A stretch of 64,000 nt of DNA from Roseiarcus sp036489975 (GTDB taxonomy: Bacteria > Pseudomonadota > Alphaproteobacteria > Rhizobiales > Beijerinckiaceae): assembly GCA_036489975.1 (NCBI GenBank), contig DASXES010000019.1, positions 29,762-93,761 of the forward strand. Direction: 5' to 3'. The notes beneath the pieces are model-generated. The model saw nothing but the letters and a program-made list of their open reading frames with translations, was not told where the DNA came from and made no database searches. The position numbers were made by a program, and so were the translations under genes. Of this stretch, positions 51,059 to 59,706 are shown piece by piece (the stretch's first letter is position 1; every line of letters starts with the position of its first letter).

Positions 51059-52207
51059 TCAGCCGCGATGCGGGGCGGTCCGCGCCGCGCCCGTGGCCGG
51101 ATATGGGCGGCGATGACGTCCTGCGCGTCCCCAGTCCCGCACGACCACGCAGGCCCGGTCGGCCGCCGACAAAATCCGCGCCTTGCGTCTCAGGATGGGA
51201 AGCTCGATGAGAGTCCAAGACAGCCCGGCGCACGCAGCGGTCGGGAGCGAGGCCGCCAGAGCCATCGCCCACCAGTGTCCGAGGCCGGGAAAGAGATGCG
51301 CGATCGTCTGTTCGATGGGGAAATGAAAAAGATACACTCCGTACGACCAGTCGCCGAACGGAATTCTTGGCGGGCGCAGGAGTCCGAGCCAGACCGTTTG
51401 ATACGCGATGGGAAACGCCGCGAGATATTGGCCGTCGGGAATTTCCAGGAAGATGAACGACATCAGCATGGCGGCTGCGCCGAGCGCATGCGTGTAGGGG
51501 ATCTTGCCGCGGTATAGGTGGACGCCGACTCCGGCCAGAAACGCCAAAACAAGGACGCGCCCCTGCGGAGGCCCGGGCGGGCTGACGGAATGGCTGAAAA
51601 GCGCTCCGACGGACACAGCGACAGAAAACACAACGAGCAGGGTCACAAACAGCTGCCTTCGGCCCCACCCGAGCGCCAAGGACACAAACACGATCACGGC
51701 GTAGCATTCCAGCTCGAACGGGATGGTCCAAAGCTGCGAGTTGACGACGCGTGGCACGAGGTTTTCAGCGAACACGCCGGGCAGCGTAAAATGTACGAGG
51801 CCCAGAATATTCCCGAGATATCGGAAGAATTCCGGACTCGTGAAATACTCCCGCAGCGGCAGCGTGGTGAAGGCGACGCCGAGGATCAGCGCGGAGAGAG
51901 TCACCTCGACGGCGAGCGCGGGAACGAGACGAATCGCCCGAAGCGTCAAAAACTGAGGGATGGTGGTTCGCATCAGGCTTCCCGTCACCAGAAATCCCGA
52001 CAACGCGAAGAACATGGGCAGGATGGCGGCGGGGATAAAGCGAAACGGGCTGCTCCAGAGCCCTGAATACGCCGCGGGTCCTGCGGTGAGAAGGATGCTG
52101 TGCCAGACCAGCACCGCGACGGAGAGGCCGAGGCGCAGATAGTCAAAGCCTGTCGTGAGGCCCTCGCCTTTCTGCTGCTCGCTCAGAATTGTGCGATTCC
52201 GGATCAT
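51059..52207 (-). CDS. Acyltransferase family-3 membrane protein
   Basis: A 382-aa protein with the acyltransferase-3 layout: 'GFDYLRLGLSVAVLVWHSIL' (catalytic-type His), 'AILPMFFALSGFLVTGSLMR', 'LRAIRLVPALAVEVTLSALI', 'VVNSQLWTIPFELECYAVIV' and 'GDWSYGVYLFHFPIEQTIAH'. About ten membrane segments are visible. It probably transfers an acyl group onto a surface polysaccharide or lipid. Unlike the one at 40808 it has no SGNH domain; its tail is short and Arg-rich. The gene stands alone. Confidence 0.9.
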   Translation of the reverse strand: MIRNRTILSEQQKGEGLTTGFDYLRLGLSVAVLVWHSILLTAGPAAYSGLWSSPFRFIPAAILPMFFALSGFLVTGSLMRTTIPQFLTLRAIRLVPALAVEVTLSALILGVAFTTLPLREYFTSPEFFRYLGNILGLVHFTLPGVFAENLVPRVVNSQLWTIPFELECYAVIVFVSLALGWGRRQLFVTLLVVFSVAVSVGALFSHSVSPPGPPQGRVLVLAFLAGVGVHLYRGKIPYTHALGAAAMLMSFIFLEIPDGQYLAAFPIAYQTVWLGLLRPPRIPFGDWSYGVYLFHFPIEQTIAHLFPGLGHWWAMALAASLPTAACAGLSWTLIELPILRRKARILSAADRACVVVRDWGRAGRHRRPYPATGAARTAPHRG

Positions 52208-52333
52208 GTCGTCCCGGTCCGGCGTGCGGACGCCTGCCCGCCGCCCATTCTCCCGGAGCAGACTTACGATTCGCTCACTCGGAACATTTGAAACGTCGCG
52301 AACCTGGCGACGACGTATTCAGTTGACCGGGCG

Positions 52334-53647
52334 CTACTCCGCCGCCTTTACATGCACTGCCGGGTTGTTGGGATGCGTCGTCCAATCTGCGGGTGGGCGA
52401 TCGTAGCTGAGGCCGGTGCGCGGATCGACGCCGTGGGTCTTGTGCACCAGCGTGATGCAGTCCTCGACCGGGCACACCAGCACGCACAAATTGCAGCCGA
52501 CGCATTCGGCTTCGTTGACGACGAACTGGCGCTTGCCGTTGACGCGGGCGAAGATCGCCTGGTGCGAAGTGTCCTCGCACACGATATGGCAGCGGCCGCA
52601 CTGGATGCAGAGGTCCTGGTTGATCTCGGCTTTGGCGACATAGTTGAGGTTGAGATACTGCCAGTCGGTGAGCGACTGGACCGCGCGCCCGCGGAAATCC
52701 TCGATCGTCGCATAGCCTTTTTCGTCCATGTAGTCCGAGAGTCCCGTGATCATCTCCTGGACCATCTTGAAGCCATAGGTCATCGCGGCGGTGCAAACCT
52801 GCGCGGTGCCAGCGCCGAGCGCGATGAATTCGGCCGCGTCGCGCCAGGTGGTGATGCCGCCGATGGCCGAGAGCGGCAGGCCGGCGCAGGCGGGATCGCG
52901 CGCGATTTCCGACAGCATGGAGAGCGCGATCGGCTTGACCGCGGGGCCGCACATGCCGCCATGCGTGCCTTTGCCGTCGATGGCGACGTCGGGCGTCATA
53001 TGGTCGAGGTCGACGCCCATGATCGAATTGACGGTGTTGATGAGCGACACCGCGTCGGCGCCGCCCTTTTTCGCCGCGCGCGCCGGCTGGCGGATGTCGG
53101 TGATGTTGGGCGTGAGCTTCACGATGACCGGCATGCGGGTGTGCGCCTTGCACCAGCGCGCGACCATCTCGACATATTCGGGCACCTGGCCGACAGCCGA
53201 GCCCATGCCGCGCTCCGACATGCCATGCGGGCAGCCGAAATTGAGCTCGACGCCGTCGCATTCGGTCTCTTCGACGCGGGCGAGAATGCTCTCCCACGAC
53301 TTCTCGTCGCAGGGAACCATCAGCGACACGATCAGCGCCCTGTCGGGCCAGGCGCGCTTGACCTCCTTGATTTCCTTAAGATTGATCTCGAGGTCGCGGT
53401 CGGTGATCAGCTCGATATTGTTCATCGCGATGAGGCGCCGGTCGGGTCCATGGATCGCGCCGTAGCGCGCGCCCGACACGTTGACGACCGGCGGCCCGGC
53501 CTCGCCCAGCGTCTTCCACACCACGCCGCCCCAGCCGGCGCGAAACGCGCGCTCGACATTGACCTTGCGATCCGTGGGCGGGGCAGAGGCGAGCCAGAAC
53601 GGATTGGGCGATTTGACGCCGAGAAAATTGGTGCTGAGATCGGCCAT
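52334..53647 (-). CDS. preA: NAD-dependent dihydropyrimidine dehydrogenase, subunit PreA
   Basis: A 437-aa iron-sulfur flavoprotein that, with PreT, reduces uracil and thymine to the dihydro forms. An FMN barrel of about 310 residues has 'NPFWLASAPPTDRKVNVERA', 'VELNFGCPHGMSERGMGSAV' (catalytic Cys in 'FGCPHG'), 'VIVKLTPNITDI' and 'LSAIGGITTWRDAAEFIALG'. A ferredoxin-like domain follows with two 4Fe-4S motifs, 'CIQCGRCHIVCED' and 'CVGCNLCVLVCPVEDC'. The preT gene lies 94 bases upstream on the strand. Hydantoinase and ureidopropionase genes, the next steps, are not in the window. Confidence 0.96.
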   Translation of the reverse strand: MADLSTNFLGVKSPNPFWLASAPPTDRKVNVERAFRAGWGGVVWKTLGEAGPPVVNVSGARYGAIHGPDRRLIAMNNIELITDRDLEINLKEIKEVKRAWPDRALIVSLMVPCDEKSWESILARVEETECDGVELNFGCPHGMSERGMGSAVGQVPEYVEMVARWCKAHTRMPVIVKLTPNITDIRQPARAAKKGGADAVSLINTVNSIMGVDLDHMTPDVAIDGKGTHGGMCGPAVKPIALSMLSEIARDPACAGLPLSAIGGITTWRDAAEFIALGAGTAQVCTAAMTYGFKMVQEMITGLSDYMDEKGYATIEDFRGRAVQSLTDWQYLNLNYVAKAEINQDLCIQCGRCHIVCEDTSHQAIFARVNGKRQFVVNEAECVGCNLCVLVCPVEDCITLVHKTHGVDPRTGLSYDRPPADWTTHPNNPAVHVKAAE

Positions 53648-53741
53648 GGGGAGCCTCGCTTTCTTTCAGGTCAGGCGCGCGGCGCCTGCGCAGGATTGCC
53701 GAAAAGCGGACATCGGTTCTCGGTTCGAAAATCCTGCGAAA

Positions 53742-55103
53742 TCAACGAACTCCAAGCGCGGCCGCGATCGAGCGCGCCGCCTGCTTGCCGTCTTCGACGG
53801 CGCTCACGGTCAGGTCCTGGCCGCCGAACACGCAGTCGCCGCCGGCCCACACGCGCTCGAGGCTGGTGCGGCGCTCGGCGTCGACGACGATGCGGCCGTC
53901 CCTGAGCTCGACGCCGGCGCCCTCGAATGCTTCCGGCGTCCCGCGCTGCCCGATGGCGAGAAACAGCATGTCGGCGTCGAGGCGAAACACCGAGCCGGGC
54001 GCGGTGGACGCGCCCTCGAGGCCGTCGCCGCTCTCGAACACGACGCCGCTCAGGGCGTCGCCGCGACCTTCGAGCGCCACGGGCCGCGTCCAATAGCGGA
54101 TCACGACTCCGTTCGTCTGCGCAAGCTCGCGTTCATAAGCGCTCGCCTTCATCTGCTCTGGCCCGCGCCGGTAGACCATGGTCACGGTCTCGGCGCCGAG
54201 CTTTTTCGATTGCACGGCGACATCGATCGCCGTCATGCCGCCGCCTATCACCACGACCCGCCGGCCAACCGGCAATGTGGACAGATCCCTGGCCTGCCGG
54301 AGAGCGGCAATGTAATCGACCGCGTCGATCACGTTCTCAAGTTCGGTCTCCCGCAGCAGGCCGAGCCGGTTGGTCGAGCCAAGGCCCATGCCGAGGAAGA
54401 CCGCGTCGTAGTCGCGCCGCAGGTCCTCAAGCTTGACGTCACGGCCGAGCGCCTGCCCCTGCCTAATCTCGATGCCCCCGATCGAGAGAATGAAATCGAC
54501 CTCCCTGAGCGCGAAATCGTCGACCGTCTTATAGGCGGCGATGCCGTATTCGTTGAGGCCGCCCGCCTTCTCGCGCGGCTCGAAGATCACGCTGTCGACG
54601 CCGGCGAGGGCGAGCTCATGCGCGCAAGCCAAACCCGCAGGCCCGGCGCCGACGATCGCCACCCGCTTGGCCGTCGGCGCGCCGCGCGCATACGGCGATT
54701 TCCCGGTCGCGATTGTCGGCTCGGTCGCATAGCGCTGCAACTGGCCGATCACCACCGGCTTTCCCTCCGCCGCCTCGCGCACGCAGGCTTCCTCGCACAG
54801 CGTTTCGGTCGGGCAGACGCGAGCGCACATGCCGCCCATGATGTTGGAATCGAAAATGGTCTTGGCCGCCCCGTTTCGATTGCCGGCGGCGATCTGCCGG
54901 ATGAACAGCGGAATATCGATCGAGGTCGGGCAGGCCTGCAGGCAGGGCGCGTCGAAGCAGAAATAGCACCGCTCGGCTTCGACCCTCGCCTCGTGGAAGG
55001 TCAGCGGCGCGTGCAGGTCGGCGAAATTGTCCTTGAGAGTCTCGCCGTCCAGGCGTCCCGGGCGGATGTCCGACGCGCCCGGCGGATTGGCGGCGATCGT
55101 CAT
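53742..55103 (-). CDS. preT: NAD-dependent dihydropyrimidine dehydrogenase, subunit PreT
   Basis: A 453-aa flavoprotein related to the small subunit of glutamate synthase. The N-terminus carries two 4Fe-4S motifs ('CYFCFDAPCLQACPTSIDI' and 'CARVCPTETLCEEACVR'), followed by FAD binding 'VAIVGAGPAGLACAHELALA', NAD(P)H binding 'VVVIGGGMTAIDVAVQSKKL' and the late FAD motif 'RVWAGGDCVFGGQDLTVSAV'. It passes electrons from NADH to PreA. The preA gene follows 94 bases downstream. Alternative reading as a stand-alone glutamate-synthase-like oxidoreductase is unlikely, because preA is adjacent. Confidence 0.95.
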   Translation of the reverse strand: MTIAANPPGASDIRPGRLDGETLKDNFADLHAPLTFHEARVEAERCYFCFDAPCLQACPTSIDIPLFIRQIAAGNRNGAAKTIFDSNIMGGMCARVCPTETLCEEACVREAAEGKPVVIGQLQRYATEPTIATGKSPYARGAPTAKRVAIVGAGPAGLACAHELALAGVDSVIFEPREKAGGLNEYGIAAYKTVDDFALREVDFILSIGGIEIRQGQALGRDVKLEDLRRDYDAVFLGMGLGSTNRLGLLRETELENVIDAVDYIAALRQARDLSTLPVGRRVVVIGGGMTAIDVAVQSKKLGAETVTMVYRRGPEQMKASAYERELAQTNGVVIRYWTRPVALEGRGDALSGVVFESGDGLEGASTAPGSVFRLDADMLFLAIGQRGTPEAFEGAGVELRDGRIVVDAERRTSLERVWAGGDCVFGGQDLTVSAVEDGKQAARSIAAALGVR

Positions 55104-55299
55104 TTAGGGAACCCCAGAGGCTCGAACAGCGGCCAGGTCCATTCCTGACCGTTTGGTCAATCGTTCCGCCGTGCGGCGCGTCTGTCAAGCCCATGGTGGC
55201 GGCCGGAGGGGCCCATCTTGCCGCTTGGGCTGCGGCGCCTACATGTTAGCGGAATGGGGATTTTCCGCGGGCTCGCCGCCAACGGAATGACGTTGATAA

Positions 55300-55346
55300 C
55301 AGAATTGTTGAAGCCCAAATCGGATTGCTGCGGTGCAACAATTCTG
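55300..55346. promoter_or_regulatory. Perfect 11-bp inverted repeat upstream of a small conserved gene
   Basis: CAGAATTGTTG (55300-55310) and CAACAATTCTG (55336-55346) are exact inverted copies with a 25-base spacer, 46 bases before the ATG at 55392. It could be an operator pair for a dimeric repressor or form a leader hairpin; the AT-rich arms stand out in the GC-rich context. Confidence 0.55.
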
Positions 55347-55391
55347 CTAGCGTGCGGCTTCAATCGATGGAAACAGGATTCCGAGGGCCTC

Positions 55392-55688
55392 ATGACAGCC
55401 ACCTGGAAGACCAAATGGGGCGTTCGCCGGGTCCGCCGCGACACCCCGACAATCGAAGAGGCGTTGATCGCCGCTGAAAGTCTGGCCGCGGACCCCAGTC
55501 AGCGGGCGGAAATCGCGGCTTCGCTGATGGGCGTGCCGGTCGAGGATGTCAGGGTGCTGGCCGCCAAGCAGGCTGCGAGGACGCGTGGCAGGGCGAGCCT
55601 GGTCACCGGTCGGACGCGCGCCGTCGTGGTCGAGTACAAGCGGCCGCGCATGGGCCACGGGCCGATGTCGTTCGCCAGCAAGCGGTGA
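55392..55688 (+). CDS. Conserved hypothetical protein of Rhizobiales type
   Basis: A 98-aa frame from the ATG at 55392, with GAGGG just upstream. It begins 'MTATWKTKWGVRRVRRDTPT' and then 'IEEALIAAESLAADPSQRAE', 'IAASLMGVPVEDVRVLAAK', and ends in a basic tail ('VVEYKRPRMGHGPMSFASKR'). The pattern WKTKWG.RRVR..PPT.EEA...A..L..D...A.IAA.LM is one I remember from many uncharacterised Rhizobiales proteins. Basic charge and helical content would suit nucleic-acid or ribosome binding, but this is a guess. The longer frame upstream crosses the inverted repeat and is not supported. Confidence 0.75.
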   Translation: MTATWKTKWGVRRVRRDTPTIEEALIAAESLAADPSQRAEIAASLMGVPVEDVRVLAAKQAARTRGRASLVTGRTRAVVVEYKRPRMGHGPMSFASKR

Positions 55689-55720
55689 GGCGCGAAGGGC
55701 CCGGTTTCGGCGCGCCGCCG

Positions 55721-56965
55721 TCAGAGATTGGCTAGCCGGGCCGCCGAGGGGCGGCTTGTGCGGTACTGGCTGCGTGCCGCGACGTCGGTGGAAATGACGG
55801 CGACTGCAATCAGGGTCAGCGTCGTCATTTCGGCGAAATCGACATTGAGGAAGGCGAGCGCGACGACGGCCGAGAAGGCCGCGGCCATATAGGGCGCAAG
55901 CCGCGTCGACACGCGCGCCAGATTGCGGAATGCGAGCCACGTCCCGACCGCCGCCAAGAGTGCGCCGAGGACGCCAAGCTCATACCAGACCGTGAACGCG
56001 AGCGCGCGAGGGGTGTCGGCCGGCAAGATGCCGTCGCGAACCCCACGACTGACCGTCGCGAATCCGTGGCCGGTGATCAGCCTGAGCTTGTCGTGGGTAA
56101 ACACGTCCGCCGCCACCGAGAGGGAGCGATAGGGAGCCGGCAACGAGCCGAGCCGCGCATGGAAGATCCACGCCGAAATCGTGGGCGCGAGCGCCGGTAT
56201 CAACGGCGACAACAGGATCAGCGCGGCGGCGGCCCAACTCAATTCGCGCACGGTGCGCGACAAGTCCGAGATGGCGAACGAGAGCGCCAGATAGCCGGCA
56301 AAGAGCGCGATCGTGAGCGGCGTGTAACTATAAATATAGGCGAAGCAGAGCGCGATGATCAGCAGCAGGCGCGCGAAGCCATTGCGTCCGCGCGCGGCGA
56401 GTCCAGCCATCGCCGGGAACAGCAGCACGGCGATCGCGAGGCCGCCCGTCATGAGCAGGCCGTCGTCCGGCGCGCCGGCCAGCGTCTCGGCGAGCGCCCG
56501 GGCGACGATCGTCGCCATGCCGGCGACCACGCCGATCGGGAACAGGTAGAGATCGGTCGCGGCCGCGTTTTCGCGCGGCGCCGCCACAGCCAGCATTGTG
56601 GCGGCGAGCAGGACGCCCAGTTTGAGGAGATGTTGCCAGGCCGCGACCGGATACGGCGTCCAGAGAACCGACAACGCCGCCCAGCCCAGCCCCGCCAGCA
56701 ACGCCAGAAAGGTGGGAATGAAAAAAGGCCGCATGAAACGCCTGAGAAATCCAGGCTCCGCGTCGAGGGCCGCGGCGATCAGAATGAGCCCCACGCCGAT
56801 CGAGAACATCACGTAGAGGCCAAGCGGGTGGAGCACGACCCCGACCGGGGCGCCAACGGCCAGCACGAGGTATCCGATGCGCGAGAAAAATCGCGAGGCG
56901 TCCGCAGCGTCCGCCGCCTCGTCGCGAGTCGCGTCTCTTGAGGCTTTCCTGTCCGCGGCCGCCAT
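55721..56965 (-). CDS. O-antigen-ligase-like (Wzy/WaaL) membrane protein
   Basis: From the ATG at 56965 the protein has 414 aa and about eleven or twelve membrane segments ('IGYLVLAVGAPVGVVLHPLG', 'AWQHLLKLGVLLAATMLAVA', 'LLLIIALCFAYIYSYTPLTI'). A longer soluble loop near the end contains 'ARLGSLPAPYRSLSVAADVF' and 'LITGHGFATVSRGV', resembling the periplasmic loop 'G.G' and His region of the O-antigen ligase family (PF04932). It would join or polymerise surface glycans. The family is weakly conserved, so the call rests on topology and the loop. The gene is divergent from a GT39-like glycosyltransferase. Confidence 0.8.
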   Translation of the reverse strand: MAAADRKASRDATRDEAADAADASRFFSRIGYLVLAVGAPVGVVLHPLGLYVMFSIGVGLILIAAALDAEPGFLRRFMRPFFIPTFLALLAGLGWAALSVLWTPYPVAAWQHLLKLGVLLAATMLAVAAPRENAAATDLYLFPIGVVAGMATIVARALAETLAGAPDDGLLMTGGLAIAVLLFPAMAGLAARGRNGFARLLLIIALCFAYIYSYTPLTIALFAGYLALSFAISDLSRTVRELSWAAAALILLSPLIPALAPTISAWIFHARLGSLPAPYRSLSVAADVFTHDKLRLITGHGFATVSRGVRDGILPADTPRALAFTVWYELGVLGALLAAVGTWLAFRNLARVSTRLAPYMAAAFSAVVALAFLNVDFAEMTTLTLIAVAVISTDVAARSQYRTSRPSAARLANL

Positions 56966-57126
56966 CACTTCCAACCAGATCGACTCCAAACCGGATTGCG
57001 CCGCTTCTGTCTTTTCGCGTCGCCTTCGAGGACTATACGACTTCGGCGGCGAGGCGCCTGTGTGCGGCGCGCAACACCTGCGCGTCAATTTCCCAAATCT
57101 TGCGAGCTCGCTTGCAGACGCGGCCG

Positions 57127-58788
57127 ATGATTGACGAGAAGCGCTCGGGCGTGCGACGGACGCCAGCGACGGATTCGATCGGCGATGAGGGCGAAGGCGA
57201 CGAAGTGAGCGGCAATTCCACGGTCGCCGCCGCGGCGCGGGCTGAGGCGGCGCCGCGCCGCGTGGCCTGGCTCGCGCTTTCCGCCGGCGTCGCCTCCATC
57301 GCGCTTCTGGCCATGCAGGCGCTGGCCGCACAGCGCCTCGAACTGACTTTCGACGAAGCCTATTACACGCTTTGGTCGCGCTCCCTTTCCTTTGGATACC
57401 TCGACCATCCGCCGATGGTCGCTCTTCTCATCCGCGCCTCGACTTCGCTCTTTGGCGGCTCGGAGTTCGGGGTGCGGGCGCTGTCGCTCCTTCTCGTTGG
57501 CGCGATGCCTGCGCTGATCGCCCTCATCGCGTGGCGCCTGTTCGGCTCGGCGGAGAAGGCGGCGCTCGCGGCGCTGATGTGGATCGCCATGCCTCTCGTC
57601 GCCATCGGGGCGGTGTTCGTCGCCCCCGATGCGCCGCTCGTCGTGTTCTGGACCCTCGGCCTTGCGGCCCTTGTCGAGCTGTGGCGTTCGGCCGAGAGGC
57701 GCTGGCTGATCGCGCTAGGTCTCGCACTTGGGCTTGCGCTGCAATCGAAGTTCACCGCCGCCTTTTTCGGCGCCGGCGTAGGCCTCGCGCTCATCGCGAC
57801 GCCATCGCTGCGACGCTGGCTTTTCTCGCCTGTGCTCTATGCCAGCCTCGTTGTCGCGCTCGTCGTTTTCGCCCCGTTCGTCGTCTGGAACGCCGGGCAT
57901 GGCTGGGCGACCTTCATGAAGCAGCTTGGCCGCGCGCCGCCGCATGGATTTCAGCCTTACTATCTGGCCGAGTTCCTCGTTTCGCAGATCGGGCTGATGA
58001 ACCCCCTTGTTTTCGCCGCCCTCATTCCCGCGGTCGCGGCCATCCCTTGGCGCGCCCCGGCGCTGACCCTCTCGAGCGACGAAGCCCGGCGCATTCTCGT
58101 CTGCACGATTGCGCCTGCGGCGGCCTATTTCCTTCTGCATTCGCTGCACGACCGCGTCCAGGGCAACTGGCTTGCGCCGCTTTATCCGGCCGCGGCGGTT
58201 CTGGTCGCGGACTGGGTCGCCGAGGCGCGCCACACCGCTGTTTCAGGCCTTGCTGCGACGATCGCAAAAGCAGCTCTCTGGGCGGCGCCGGTGGGCCTTC
58301 TCGTCGCGGCGCTGACCTTCGCGGAGACCCTGACCGGCGCCGTCCCGCTCGGGGACGCCAATCCGCTGGCGCGGCTCGAAGGCTATCGCGCTCTGGCGCG
58401 CGATCTTGACGCGAAGGCGCATGCCGCGAGCGCGCCTTACGTCCTGACGCAGGGCTATGCGCTGACTTCGCTGATGACCTATTATGGCGATCCGGGGATC
58501 GCCGTCGTGCAGCCGGAGCAACGCATGCGCTGGATCTTCGAGCCCGCGCCGCCCGAGCAGATGTTCGCCAAGCCTGGGCTTGCGCTCGGCGAGCCGGGCC
58601 GCCATTTCGACCTGATCCTGAAAATGCGCTACCGCGACGTCGAGCCGGCCGGGGTCCTGCAGCGCAGCCAGGCCGGCGGGACGCTCGAAGCTTACGAGCT
58701 TTACCGGGTTTCCGATCCGTATGCGCCGGTCATGGACCCGGTGTGCGAGCGCGGCGAGGTCGATCTTCAGCGGCAGTGTCCGCCATGA
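57127..58788 (+). CDS. GT39-like membrane glycosyltransferase (ArnT/PMT family)
   Basis: A 553-aa membrane protein from the ATG at 57127. 'ELTFDEAYYTLWSRSLSFGY' followed by 'LDHPPMVALLIRASTSLFG' is the first periplasmic loop of this GT-C family, with the metal-binding Asp-Glu and the second Asp. Then come 'GVRALSLLLVGAMPALIALI' and about ten more membrane segments, and a soluble C-terminal domain with 'YVLTQGYALTSLMTYYGD' and 'LYRVSDPYAPVMDPVCERGE'. It transfers a sugar from a polyprenyl-phosphate carrier to an envelope acceptor, often lipid A or a glycoprotein. It lies beside an O-antigen-ligase-like gene, on the other strand. Confidence 0.88.
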   Translation: MIDEKRSGVRRTPATDSIGDEGEGDEVSGNSTVAAAARAEAAPRRVAWLALSAGVASIALLAMQALAAQRLELTFDEAYYTLWSRSLSFGYLDHPPMVALLIRASTSLFGGSEFGVRALSLLLVGAMPALIALIAWRLFGSAEKAALAALMWIAMPLVAIGAVFVAPDAPLVVFWTLGLAALVELWRSAERRWLIALGLALGLALQSKFTAAFFGAGVGLALIATPSLRRWLFSPVLYASLVVALVVFAPFVVWNAGHGWATFMKQLGRAPPHGFQPYYLAEFLVSQIGLMNPLVFAALIPAVAAIPWRAPALTLSSDEARRILVCTIAPAAAYFLLHSLHDRVQGNWLAPLYPAAAVLVADWVAEARHTAVSGLAATIAKAALWAAPVGLLVAALTFAETLTGAVPLGDANPLARLEGYRALARDLDAKAHAASAPYVLTQGYALTSLMTYYGDPGIAVVQPEQRMRWIFEPAPPEQMFAKPGLALGEPGRHFDLILKMRYRDVEPAGVLQRSQAGGTLEAYELYRVSDPYAPVMDPVCERGEVDLQRQCPP

Positions 58789-58833
58789 GCGGCGGCCCCC
58801 CGCTCGAGCCCGCCAAGGCGGCGGCGCCTCCGG

Positions 58834-59706
58834 TCAGCCGATCCGCAGAAGAATGATTCCAGCAAGAATGACGAGTGCGGCGAATGCACGCTGCGCGTGA
58901 AACGGCTCGCCGAGCGCCACAACGCCGATGATCGTCGCGAACACGACCGACGTCTCGCGCAGCGCGGCGACGGACGCGATCGGGGCTTGGGTCATGGCCC
59001 AGACGACGATCGCATAGCCGATAAACGCGGCAAGGCCACCGATCAGGCCGCGCGCCCGATCGTGGGAGAACGCGACGGCCACGGCGCGCCCGCGAAGACA
59101 AAGGATGATCGGCAGATAGGCGATCGCGGTCAGCGCGTCCGCCCATGAATTATAGGCGAAGGCGAAGGCAGCGCCGGCGCCCGAAAGCCTTGCGCCTTGT
59201 CCGTCGATCACCGAATAGACCGCGATGACAGCGGAATTGGTCACCGCGACGACGATTGTCGAGCGATCGATTCGCCCGTGCGCGAGGCCGCTCGCGCCCA
59301 TCGTCAATACGCCTGCCACGAGCGCGCCCACTCCAAGGCTGGCGATCGGCCCCGGCGCCTCGCCCAATGTCGCAAACGCGATCACGGCGGCGATCAAGGG
59401 CGCAAGTCCGCGCATCATCGGATAAGCGACGGAGAGGTCGGCGCTGTGATAAAGGCGTCCGACCAGCAGAAAATAGACGATATGGACAGCCGCCGAGGCG
59501 ACGATGAAGGGCATGGCCGCGCTCGCCGGCCGCGGCAGGATGAGCGCGGCTGCGAGAGCGGCCACGCCGCACCAGATTGCGACGACCGCGGAAGCGAGGA
59601 ACTTGTCGCCCGCGCTCTTGACGAGCGAGTTCCACAGCGCATGAAGGGCGGCCGCGCCAAGGACGGCGGCCAAAACGCCGGAACTCAGCTGGGCGGGCTC
59701 GGTCAT
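58834..59706 (-). CDS. EamA-family (DMT) transporter
   Basis: A 290-aa protein with ten hydrophobic segments in two EamA repeats: 'AALHALWNSLVKSAGDKFLA', 'YPMMRGLAPLIAAVIAFATL', 'GEAPGPIASLGVGALVAGVL', then in the second half 'VWAMTQAPIASVAALRETSV' and 'VFATIIGVVALGEPFHAQRA'. It resembles the small-molecule exporters of the drug/metabolite transporter superfamily. The start is the ATG at 59706, which overlaps the start of the divergent ureD gene; starts of either gene may need revision. Cargo unknown; the placement beside urease genes is probably incidental. Confidence 0.88.
   Translation of the reverse strand: MTEPAQLSSGVLAAVLGAAALHALWNSLVKSAGDKFLASAVVAIWCGVAALAAALILPRPASAAMPFIVASAAVHIVYFLLVGRLYHSADLSVAYPMMRGLAPLIAAVIAFATLGEAPGPIASLGVGALVAGVLTMGASGLAHGRIDRSTIVVAVTNSAVIAVYSVIDGQGARLSGAGAAFAFAYNSWADALTAIAYLPIILCLRGRAVAVAFSHDRARGLIGGLAAFIGYAIVVWAMTQAPIASVAALRETSVVFATIIGVVALGEPFHAQRAFAALVILAGIILLRIG

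Noticed and set aside
52352..53905. 517-codon plus-strand open frame opposite preA
   Set aside because: Antisense shadow of preA, which has complete FMN and 4Fe-4S motifs.
53481..55148. 555-codon plus-strand open frame opposite preT
   Set aside because: Antisense shadow; no domain, and preT is fully recognisable on the other strand.
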